NCBI GenBank assembly: GCA_023411445.1
Contig: JAEYOT010000870.1
Location: 1-5,958 of the forward strand
Length of the DNA stretch: 5,958 bases
Reading direction: 5' to 3'
Source: Pseudomonadota bacterium
GTDB taxonomy: Bacteria; Myxococcota_A; Polyangia; Polyangiales; Polyangiaceae
The notes below the pieces were generated by a model. The model worked only from the letters and a program-made list of their open reading frames with translations. It made no database searches and had not been told where the DNA came from. Numbering within the stretch: the stretch's first letter is position 1; every line of letters begins with the position of its first letter. This document shows, in pieces, positions 1 to 4,243 of the stretch. A program made the translations under genes and the position numbers.

Positions 1-183
1 ACGTCAGCTAGCGCGGAGGCCCCGCCAGCCGTGACCGCGTCGTCGCCGCTGCCGCCGCCGCTCGAGCCGAGCGCGCTCAGCGTGCAGCCAGCCGCACCCA
101 GGCCAGCGCCAGCGCCCGTACAGCATCGGCCGAAGCGAAAAAAACCTTCGGATGACGTGGACTTGAGAAACCCGTATCGCTGA
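1..183 (+). CDS. C-terminal 60 codons of an unidentified Ala/Pro-rich protein (5' end outside window)
   Basis: Frame 1 is open from the first base to a TGA at 181-183. The visible 60 residues are a low-complexity tail rich in Ala, Pro and Ser, followed by a basic then acidic end reading KRKKPSDDVDLRNPYR. From my general knowledge of myxobacterial proteins, tails of this kind (Pro/Ala linker, Lys/Arg patch, Asp-rich stretch, final NPYR or similar) are common on kinase, TPR and secreted or envelope proteins, but the tail does not name the family. Codons end mostly in G or C, as in the neighbouring genes, which supports real coding. The stop lies 145 bases before prs and a prs promoter candidate starts 25 bases after it, so this is probably a separate transcription unit. 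The function cannot be assigned from the window. Confidence 0.68.
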   Translation, partial: TSASAEAPPAVTASSPLPPPLEPSALSVQPAAPRPAPAPVQHRPKRKKPSDDVDLRNPYR

Positions 184-208
184 GCCCAACGGAGGGCGGG
201 GTGGCGCG

Positions 209-237
209 TTGACACAGCGCGGGGCGGCTGCTAGTTG
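209..237 (+). promoter_or_regulatory. Candidate sigma70-type promoter for prs
   Basis: A perfect -35 hexamer TTGACA lies at 209-214, followed by exactly 17 bases and then TAGTTG at 232-237, a weak -10 that keeps only the leading TA. Predicted transcription start is near 244, which gives a leader of about 85 bases before the prs TTG. The position, between the upstream stop codon and prs, fits. The weak -10 is the main doubt, although degenerate -10 boxes are usual in GC-rich genomes. Confidence 0.5.
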
Positions 238-254
238 TCCGCCGCCGAAACCTG

Positions 255-286
255 ACCCGCGCGAGTAACGTCGTACTTTCGCGGGT
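255..286 (+). promoter_or_regulatory. Strong hairpin in the prs leader
   Basis: Perfect 7-bp arms ACCCGCG (255-261) and CGCGGGT (280-286) enclose a 1x1 mismatch, a G-U pair, a second 4-bp stem AGTA/TACT (264-267 and 274-277) and a 6-base loop. The RNA would start about 11 bases after the predicted prs transcription start. The 3' arm runs into only three T residues (286-288), so a classical terminator is doubtful. It may be an attenuator, an mRNA-stabilising 5' hairpin or the end of the upstream transcript. The function is inferred only from position and pairing. Confidence 0.45.
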
Positions 287-328
287 TTACGCAGGCGCAG
301 GCTCCCCCTCACGAAGTGGTTTTGTCCC

Positions 329-1276
329 TTGGCGGTCAAACGAGTCTGCATCTTCACCGGAAACGCGAATCCGGAGCTCGCGAGCGAGATCGCCAAGGTG
401 CTCGACACGCGCCTCGGGGAAGCGCGCGTCTCCCGCTTCAGTGACGCCGAGACGTTCTGTGAGATCCGCGAGAACGTGCGCGGGATGGACGTGTACATCG
501 TGCAGCCCACGTCCTCGCCGGTGAACGACAACCTGATGGAGCTGCTCATCATGTGTGACGCGCTCCGTCGCGCGTCCGCCGCCTCCGTCACGGCCGTCAT
601 CCCGTACTACGGCTACGCCCGCCAGGACCGCAAGGTCGCGCCGCGCACGCCGATCACCTCTAAGCTGGTGGCCGATCTGCTGGTGGCGGCCGGGGTCTCG
701 CGCGTGGTGTCGGTGGATCTGCACGCCGGGCAAATCCAAGGCTTCTTCAACATCCCCTTCGACCACCTGTACGCGCTGCCGGTGTTCTTGTCGGACTACC
801 TGCAGCACACGTTCGATCAGAACACCGTGTTCGTCTCGCCCGACGCGGGCGGCGTCGAGCGCACGCGCGCGTACTCGAAGCGCTTGGGCGCCTCGCTCGC
901 CATCATCGACAAGCGGCGCGAGCGCGCCAACGTGAGCGAGGTGATGAACCTGATCGGCGACGTGCGCGACAAGGACTGCATCATCGTCGACGACCTGATC
1001 GACACCGCCGGCACGCTCTGCAACGCCGCGCGCGCTGTGATGGATGGCGGCGCTCGCCGCGTCGTCGCCTGCGCCACGCACGGCGTGCTGAGCGGCCCAG
1101 CCGTCCAGCGCATCGAGGAGTCGCCGCTCGAGCAGGTGGTGGTCACCAACTCGATCGCCCCGTCGCCGGAGACGCGGGCCAGCAAGAAGATCCGCTACAT
1201 TTCGATTGCTCGCCTGCTGGGTGAAGCAATTCGACGTATCCACAACAGTGACTCGGTGAGCTCGCTCTTCGTTTGA
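329..1276 (+). CDS. prs: Ribose-phosphate pyrophosphokinase (PRPP synthetase)
   Basis: Cytosolic enzyme that transfers pyrophosphate from ATP to ribose 5-phosphate, making PRPP for purine, pyrimidine, NAD, His and Trp synthesis. The 315-residue length equals that of E. coli Prs. Visible landmarks are the ATP-contacting RFSDAET region (36-42), YARQD (96-100), the family signature [12 protein letters not shown] (129-140), the catalytic-loop DKRRERAN (194-201, with K195 and R197) and the PRPP-binding loop [12 protein letters not shown] (218-229). All are intact, so this is a class I bacterial enzyme that should be active. The start is TTG: no in-frame ATG or GTG lies nearby, and this start gives the expected N-terminus [15 protein letters not shown]. 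The Shine-Dalgarno is poor (GAAGTGG at 313-319), suggesting modest or regulated translation. A promoter candidate and a hairpin lie upstream, and rplY follows after 61 bases. Confidence 0.98.
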   Translation: MAVKRVCIFTGNANPELASEIAKVLDTRLGEARVSRFSDAETFCEIRENVRGMDVYIVQPTSSPVNDNLMELLIMCDALRRASAASVTAVIPYYGYARQDRKVAPRTPITSKLVADLLVAAGVSRVVSVDLHAGQIQGFFNIPFDHLYALPVFLSDYLQHTFDQNTVFVSPDAGGVERTRAYSKRLGASLAIIDKRRERANVSEVMNLIGDVRDKDCIIVDDLIDTAGTLCNAARAVMDGGARRVVACATHGVLSGPAVQRIEESPLEQVVVTNSIAPSPETRASKKIRYISIARLLGEAIRRIHNSDSVSSLFV

Positions 1277-1292
1277 GCGGCTCGCAAATAGC

Positions 1293-1323
1293 GGTGGGTG
1301 GGCGGTTTCCCCGCTGAACCACC
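1293..1323 (+). promoter_or_regulatory. Nested hairpin between prs and rplY
   Basis: Outer arms GGTGG (1293-1297) and CCACC (1319-1323) enclose inner arms GCGG (1302-1305) and CCGC (1311-1314) around a TTTCC loop. The structure ends 14 bases before the rplY ATG and just ahead of its Shine-Dalgarno-like AAGGTAG (1324-1330). There is no T-run, so it does not look like an intrinsic terminator. It could mark an mRNA processing point or modulate rplY translation. The pairing is clear but the role is unknown. Confidence 0.3.
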
Positions 1324-1337
1324 AAGGTAGAAGACAA

Positions 1338-1976
1338 ATGGAATCGATCAAAGTCAGTGCTAGCCGTCGCAATGAATCGGGCAAGGGTGTCGCCAGCCGC
1401 CTCCGTCAGAGCGGCAAGATCCCGGCCGTGGCGTACGGCAAGCAGCTGCCGGCCCAGGCCCTGGCCGTCGCGCCGGAGTCGATCAAGAGCGTGCTCGCCA
1501 GCAAGTGGGGCAGCAACAACGTGATCGAGCTGGACGTCGAGGGTAAGGACCAGCTCACCGTGCTGCTCCGCGACTACCAGTACCACCCCGTGTCGCGTCA
1601 GCTGCTGCACGCGGACTTCGTGCAGATTCACTTGGATCAGCCGGTGGACGTGGAAGTGCCGCTGGAGCTTTCTGGCAAGCCGGTCGGCGTGGTCAAGGGC
1701 GGTACGCTCCGCCAGGTGTTCCGCAAGCTCCCGATCCGCGCGCTGCCGAACGACATCCCCGTCAAGATCGTGCACGACGTGGCGGGTCTGGATCTGGACG
1801 GTCACGTGGCGCCGAAGGATCTGAACCTGCCCGAGGGCGTCACCGTGCGCTTGCCCCCGGAGCAGACGGTGGCGGCCATCGTCCACGAGGTCGTGCGTGA
1901 GGAAGAGGCGGCCCCGGCGGCGGCAGCTGCTGCGGCTCCCGCGGCGGCTCCGGCCAAGGCTGCTGAGAAGAAGTAG
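1338..1976 (+). CDS. rplY: 50S ribosomal protein L25, long CTC/TL5 type
   Basis: Binds 5S rRNA in the central protuberance of the large subunit. The N-terminal L25 domain covers about residues 1-95, with the typical LRQSGKIPAVAYG (22-34) and RDYQYHPVSRQLLHADFVQI (78-97). A C-terminal TL5-type beta domain follows (about 100-186), starting VDVEVPLELSGKPVGV and containing LPNDIPVKI (136-144). At 212 residues it is the long two-domain form, also called CTC, unlike the roughly 94-residue single-domain E. coli L25. The tail from 189 is Glu then almost pure Ala/Pro ending AKAAEKK, a flexible rRNA-contacting or disordered end. The ATG is chosen because the L25 domain begins right after it and AAGGTAG lies about 7 bases upstream. 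pth follows after 5 bases, so the two are surely cotranscribed, and linkage of L25 to prs and pth is common in bacteria. Confidence 0.97.
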   Translation: MESIKVSASRRNESGKGVASRLRQSGKIPAVAYGKQLPAQALAVAPESIKSVLASKWGSNNVIELDVEGKDQLTVLLRDYQYHPVSRQLLHADFVQIHLDQPVDVEVPLELSGKPVGVVKGGTLRQVFRKLPIRALPNDIPVKIVHDVAGLDLDGHVAPKDLNLPEGVTVRLPPEQTVAAIVHEVVREEEAAPAAAAAAAPAAAPAKAAEKK

Positions 1977-1981
1977 CGCTG

Positions 1982-2563
1982 ATGTTGCTGATAGCGGGGC
2001 TAGGCAACCCCGGGCCTCGCTATCAGGCGACCCGCCACAACATCGGCTTCCGCTTGGTGGACGAGCTGGCGCGCCAAGCCGGCCTGGGCAGCTCGTCCTT
2101 CCGTGAGCGCTTCCACGGCGAGATCGCGAGCGCGCAGCTCGGCAGCGCGGAGCTGCTGTTGCTGAAGCCGCAGACGTTCATGAACGACTCCGGGCGGAGC
2201 GTTCAGGCCGCGTGCGCCTTCTACAAGATCAAGCCGGCGGACCTGATCGTGGCGCACGACGAGCTGGACCTGCCTTTCGGCGACGTTCGCCTGAAGAAGG
2301 GCGGGGGAGACGGCGGCAACCGCGGCGTCCGCTCCGTCTCCGGCGCCCTGGGTCCGGACTACATCAGAATTCGGCTCGGAATCGGTCGTCCTCCCCCCGA
2401 CTTTCGGGGTGACCCGGCAGATTTCGTGCTACAAGCCTTCGCCCTCGCGGAGCAGGCGGGCGTCGATCAGATGCTCACCCGCGCCGCGGAGGCGGTCTCG
2501 CTGGTGACGAGCCTCGGGCTCGAGAAGGCGATGAACCGAATCAATCAGCGGCCTGTGCGCTGA
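1982..2563 (+). CDS. pth: Peptidyl-tRNA hydrolase with an unusual substrate-site motif
   Basis: Cytosolic esterase that releases tRNA from peptidyl-tRNA dropped by stalled ribosomes. At 193 residues it matches E. coli Pth (194). The fold signature is clear: GLGNPGPRYQATRHNIGF (6-23) with N9 and catalytic H19, KPQTFMNDSG (62-71) with N68, and HDELDLPFG (92-100) with D93. The oddity is the second signature: E. coli has GGHNGL there with H113 and N114, while this protein reads GGNRGV (111-116), so His becomes Asn113 and Asn becomes Arg114. The codons AAC and CGC at 2318-2323 are unambiguous in the sequence given. Because N9, H19, N68 and D93 remain, activity is still likely. The ATG lies 5 bases after the rplY stop, and its Shine-Dalgarno GAGAAGAAG (1965-1973) lies inside the rplY end, suggesting translational coupling. 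A perfect inverted repeat spans its stop codon. Confidence 0.96.
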   Translation: MLLIAGLGNPGPRYQATRHNIGFRLVDELARQAGLGSSSFRERFHGEIASAQLGSAELLLLKPQTFMNDSGRSVQAACAFYKIKPADLIVAHDELDLPFGDVRLKKGGGDGGNRGVRSVSGALGPDYIRIRLGIGRPPPDFRGDPADFVLQAFALAEQAGVDQMLTRAAEAVSLVTSLGLEKAMNRINQRPVR

Positions 2564-2567
2564 TTGA
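2541..2567 (+). promoter_or_regulatory. Perfect 10-bp hairpin across the pth stop codon
   Basis: TCAATCAGCG (2541-2550) and CGCTGATTGA (2558-2567) are exact reverse complements around a 7-base loop GCCTGTG. The pth TGA (2561-2563) lies in the 3' arm. No T-run follows, so it is not a standard intrinsic terminator. It may define the 3' end of the prs-rplY-pth message by processing or pausing, or form the first element of the rpsF leader. Ten consecutive pairs with a short loop make chance unlikely. Confidence 0.5.
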
Positions 2568-2571
2568 GAAC

Positions 2572-2653
2572 CTGGCCGACGCAAGAAGGCCAGCTCCTTG
2601 CTCCTCGGCAATTTCGCTGGGGGGCCCTCGGTCCAAAGGGAGACCACAACCGA
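2572..2653 (+). promoter_or_regulatory. Structured rpsF leader, possible S6:S18 autoregulatory site
   Basis: A 6-bp hairpin CTGGCC (2572-2577) with GGCCAG (2588-2593) is followed by a region where the rpsF Shine-Dalgarno AAAGGGAG (2635-2642) can lie in the loop of GGTC (2630-2633) with GACC (2642-2645), or within TCGG (2628-2631) paired with CCGA (2650-2653). S6:S18 complexes are known to bind a leader hairpin with an unpaired CCG before rpsF in many bacteria. A CCG is present at 2650-2652, directly before the ATG, but I cannot confirm the full motif. The short pairings make this speculative. Confidence 0.3.
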
Positions 2654-3175
2654 ATGGCTCAGACACAAGCAGCGGGCCTACACGCCCGCGAATACGAAAC
2701 CATCTACGTCCTTCGCCCCGACGTCGCGAAGGAAAGCCAAGAGAAGATCGCCCAGCGCATGGGCGAGGCCGTGACCCGCGAAGGCGGCAAGCTCACGACG
2801 ATTGAGAACTGGGGTCGTCGTCAGCTCGCTTACGCCGTCAAGAAGGCGAAGCGCGGCGTGTACGTGTACGTCAAGTACGTCGGTGGCGGCGCGGCCGTCG
2901 CCGAGGTGGAGCGCAACCTGCGCATGCTGGACGACGTGCTCAAGTACCAGACCGTGCAGGTGCGCGACGACGTCGACGCCAGCACCCTGACCGTGGACGC
3001 GGAGGCCCTGAAGTTCGAGGCCGTCGAGCTGCCCGGTGAGGACGAGGTCGAAGAGACGATCGAGCGCAAGCTCGGCTTCGAAGGTGGCCCGGAGCGCAGC
3101 TCGCGCGACGAGCTGCCCGCTGACGAAGAAGACTACGAGAACCCCCTCGCCGATAACTCGGAGGATGCACAATGA
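2654..3175 (+). CDS. rpsF: 30S ribosomal protein S6, with long acidic C-terminal tail
   Basis: Binds 16S rRNA in the platform of the small subunit as a heterodimer with S18. The ferredoxin-like core runs from [12 protein letters not shown] (12-23) through [20 protein letters not shown] (51-70) to about 105, including [20 protein letters not shown]. The protein is 173 residues, against about 95-135 in most bacteria: about 10 extra residues lead and about 65 trail. The trailing part is strongly acidic ([15 protein letters not shown], then [13 protein letters not shown]) and probably disordered. In E. coli the S6 tail is glutamylated by RimK, but whether this tail is modified is unknown. ATG 2654 is preferred because GGGAG (2638-2642) precedes it and homology begins soon after. 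The frame stays open upstream to a TTG at 2564, but that would translate the structured leader. The stop overlaps the rpsR start. Confidence 0.97.
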   Translation: MAQTQAAGLHAREYETIYVLRPDVAKESQEKIAQRMGEAVTREGGKLTTIENWGRRQLAYAVKKAKRGVYVYVKYVGGGAAVAEVERNLRMLDDVLKYQTVQVRDDVDASTLTVDAEALKFEAVELPGEDEVEETIERKLGFEGGPERSSRDELPADEEDYENPLADNSEDAQ

Positions 3176-3465
3176 GAGAGCAAACCCGAGACCGCGCCGC
3201 CGAAGGTCGCGACATGCGCGGCGACAACGAAGGCTTGGCCAACGGTGGGCGCCGTCCGCGCCGCCGCGGCTGCACCTACTGCTCCGACGACGCCGTGCCG
3301 GTGGACTACAAGGATCCGCAGGCGCTGCGTTACTTCGTGACCGAGCGCGGCAAGATCGTGCCGCGCCGCATTTCGGGCCTGTGCGCGAAGCATCAGCGCA
3401 GTGTCCAGCTGGCCGTCAAGCGCGCGCGCAACATCGCGCTCTTGCCCTTCACCTCCAACGACTGA
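3172..3465 (+). CDS. rpsR: 30S ribosomal protein S18, cysteine-containing (C+) form
   Basis: Partner of S6 in the 30S platform. The protein is 97 residues. A charged N-terminal arm (1-32, with GGRRPRRRG) precedes the S18 core, recognised by [19 protein letters not shown] (44-62), [13 protein letters not shown] (64-76) and [13 protein letters not shown] (81-93). Cys34 and Cys37 (CTYC) with Cys71 and His74 (CAKH) form a CxxC plus CxxH set, as in the zinc-ribbon (C+) versions of S18. Genomes that use C+ forms often keep a second zinc-free copy elsewhere for zinc starvation, which cannot be judged here. The ATG shares the ATGA overlap with the rpsF stop and follows an excellent Shine-Dalgarno, GGAGG (3160-3164), 7 bases away. 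Translation is therefore coupled to S6, fitting 1:1 supply of the dimer. Neither ssb nor priB lies between rpsF and rpsR, unlike some other bacteria. Confidence 0.97.
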   Translation: MREQTRDRAAEGRDMRGDNEGLANGGRRPRRRGCTYCSDDAVPVDYKDPQALRYFVTERGKIVPRRISGLCAKHQRSVQLAVKRARNIALLPFTSND

Positions 3466-3477
3466 GCGAGGCTCTCG

Positions 3478-3933
3478 ATGGCAACTCAGATCAAGGTTTT
3501 GCTGAAGAACGACGTGGCGAACCTCGGCGCCGGTGGCGAAGTGGTGAAGGTGCGCCCGGGCTTCGCGCGCAACTTCCTGTTGCCGCGCGGCCTCGCCGTG
3601 CCGGCCACCGCCGGTAACCTGGCTCGCGTGGAGGACCTGAAGCGTCAGGTCGCCTCGCAAGCCAAGGCCGAGCTTGACGCAGCGAACGCGGCCGCCGCGC
3701 AGATCGCCGGCGCCAGCGTGAGCATCGCGCGCGCTGTCGGCGAAGAAGGCAAGATGTACGGGTCGGTGACGACCAAGGACATCGAGGATGCCTTCGCCGC
3801 GCAGAGCATCAAGATCGATCGCCGCAAGATCGTGCTGGCCGAGCCGATCAAGGCGCTCGGCAGCTACGAGGTACCGATCAAGCTGCACGCCAGCGTGACC
3901 GGCACCCTCAAGGTCACCGTCGTCAAGAAGTGA
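3478..3933 (+). CDS. rplI: 50S ribosomal protein L9
   Basis: Large-subunit protein that binds 23S rRNA near the base of the L1 stalk and helps keep the reading frame. The 151 residues match the family (E. coli 149). The N-terminal rRNA-binding domain is clear: IKVLLKNDVANLGAGGEVVKV (5-25) and RPGFARNFLLPRGLAVPAT (26-44). The long connecting helix (about 45-80) is Ala/Lys-rich, and the C-terminal domain carries GEEGKMYGSVTTKDI (88-102) and ends LKVTVVKK. The ATG follows GAGG (3468-3471) by 6 bases and is 12 bases after the rpsR stop, so rpsF-rpsR-rplI form one operon. A strong terminator 112 bases downstream (4045-4083) probably ends it. Confidence 0.98.
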   Translation: MATQIKVLLKNDVANLGAGGEVVKVRPGFARNFLLPRGLAVPATAGNLARVEDLKRQVASQAKAELDAANAAAAQIAGASVSIARAVGEEGKMYGSVTTKDIEDAFAAQSIKIDRRKIVLAEPIKALGSYEVPIKLHASVTGTLKVTVVKK

Positions 3934-3946
3934 AGCGCAAGCGAGC

Positions 3947-3985
3947 CTCGTGGCGCGCCGGGCTTGAGCTCGACGCGGCCACGAG
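3947..3985 (+). other. 8-bp inverted repeat after rplI
   Basis: CTCGTGGC (3947-3954) and GCCACGAG (3978-3985) are exact reverse complements, separated by 23 bases that contain the palindrome GAGCTC. It lies 14 bases after the rplI stop. There is no T-run, so it may be a processing or mRNA 3'-protecting structure ahead of the real terminator. No function can be read from it. Confidence 0.35.
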
Positions 3986-4044
3986 CAGCCCGCGCAGCGC
4001 GACGTTGACAGCGCCGGGTCACTCGTGAGAGTGTCGCCCCCGCT

Positions 4045-4083
4045 TCGAGAACCCCGAAGGCCGCAAGGCCTCCGGGGTTTCGA
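4045..4083 (+). terminator. Rho-independent-like terminator of the rpsF-rpsR-rplI operon
   Basis: AACCCCG (4050-4056) pairs with CGGGGTT (4073-4079). After one A-C mismatch the stem continues with AGGCC/GGCCT (4058-4062 and 4067-4071), capped by a GCAA (GNRA) tetraloop. Outer TCGA/TCGA pairing (4045-4048 and 4080-4083) can extend it past a bulged G. The T-run is short (4078-4080, with more T at 4086-4088), as in many GC-rich genomes. It separates the ribosomal operon from dnaB. Confidence 0.82.
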
Positions 4084-4125
4084 CGTTTCAGGGCACTAGA
4101 CTGTTCATAACCTCTGGAGGAGCCC

Positions 4126-4200
4126 GTGGAGAAGCTGAAGGCTCGCCACCGATTCCTTAGGAATTCTGAATGGTTGGTGGGGCTAGCTGTCAGGTGCTGA
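4126..4200 (+). CDS. Possible 24-residue leader ORF before dnaB
   Basis: A GTG at 4126 has one of the best Shine-Dalgarno sequences in the window, GGAGGAG (4116-4122), at suitable spacing, and opens a 24-codon frame beginning MEKLKARHRF and ending with TGA at 4198-4200. The peptide is basic at first and has no recognised family, signal or membrane segment. Several codons (AGG, AAT, TCT, CTA) are unlike those of neighbouring genes, which argues against a long-conserved protein. Two bases later a 14-codon ORF begins. It could be a regulatory leader peptide, or a remnant whose ribosome site survives by chance. Confidence 0.28.
   Translation: MEKLKARHRFLRNSEWLVGLAVRC
4152..4164. promoter_or_regulatory. 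13-bp palindrome upstream of dnaB, candidate operator
   Basis: ATTCCTTAGGAAT is a perfect inverted repeat of 6-bp arms around a central T, located 80 bases before the dnaB ATG in an AT-rich patch. As RNA it could form a 5-bp stem (ATTCC/GGAAT) and may sit inside a larger CCACC/GGTGG pairing (4146-4150 and 4176-4180). It matches no operator I recognise. A dimeric regulator site is possible but unproven. Confidence 0.3.
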
Positions 4201-4218
4201 GCATGGGTTCAGCTGTGG

Positions 4219-4227
4219 TGATATGCT
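4219..4227 (+). promoter_or_regulatory. Possible extended -10 promoter for dnaB
   Basis: TG-A-TATGCT matches the extended -10 form (TGn followed by a -10 with four of six consensus bases). No -35 is visible at the usual distance. Transcription would begin near 4234, leaving only about 10 leader bases including the GAGG Shine-Dalgarno (4236-4239). This is tight but workable. Promoters further upstream, after the terminator, are equally possible. Confidence 0.25.
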
Positions 4228-4243
4228 GGATGAGTGAGGTTTC

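Larger units (their letters stand above)
3934..4243 (+). other. 310-base gap between rplI and dnaB
   Basis: No gene of ordinary size is visible on either strand. From left to right the gap holds an 8-bp inverted repeat (3947-3985), a TTGACA without a matching -10 (4005-4010), a small CACTC/GAGTG hairpin with a GTGA loop (4020-4033), the main terminator (4045-4083), a GGAGG-preceded 24-codon ORF (4126-4200), a 13-bp palindrome (4152-4164), a 14-codon ORF overlapping the dnaB start (4203-4247) and a possible extended -10 (4219-4227). The part after the terminator looks AT-richer than the genes, as expected of a promoter region. Confidence 0.7.

Noticed and set aside
1..120. Lipobox-like minus-strand peptide LGAAGCTLSALGSS
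   Set aside because: It looks like a lipoprotein start, but no ATG, GTG or TTG lies in frame shortly upstream; the nearby minus-strand ATG (131-133) is in another frame. The plus-strand tail ending NPYR explains the region better.
287..1384. 365-codon open frame on the minus strand opposite prs
   Set aside because: It is a high-GC shadow: the plus strand encodes a full-length Prs with every motif, and the minus peptide is a His/Arg/Val-rich string with no family features.
1143..1886. 247-codon minus-strand frame opposite rplY
   Set aside because: It lies across prs and rplY, is rich in His, Arg and Val, and has no recognisable domain.
2564..2653. TTG-initiated 30-residue N-terminal extension of S6
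   Set aside because: S6 homology begins after 2654, a Shine-Dalgarno sits before that ATG, and the extension would translate a hairpin-rich leader.
3036..3617. 193-codon plus-strand frame crossing rpsF, rpsR and rplI
   Set aside because: Arg-rich out-of-frame translation of three confirmed genes, with no ribosome site.
3133..3888. 251-codon minus-strand frame opposite rpsR and rplI
   Set aside because: It covers two certain ribosomal genes and its peptide shows only the biased composition expected of a complementary frame.
4005..4010. Perfect TTGACA after rplI as a promoter
   Set aside because: No TA-containing -10 lies 16-18 bases downstream, and any transcript would run at once into the terminator at 4045-4083.
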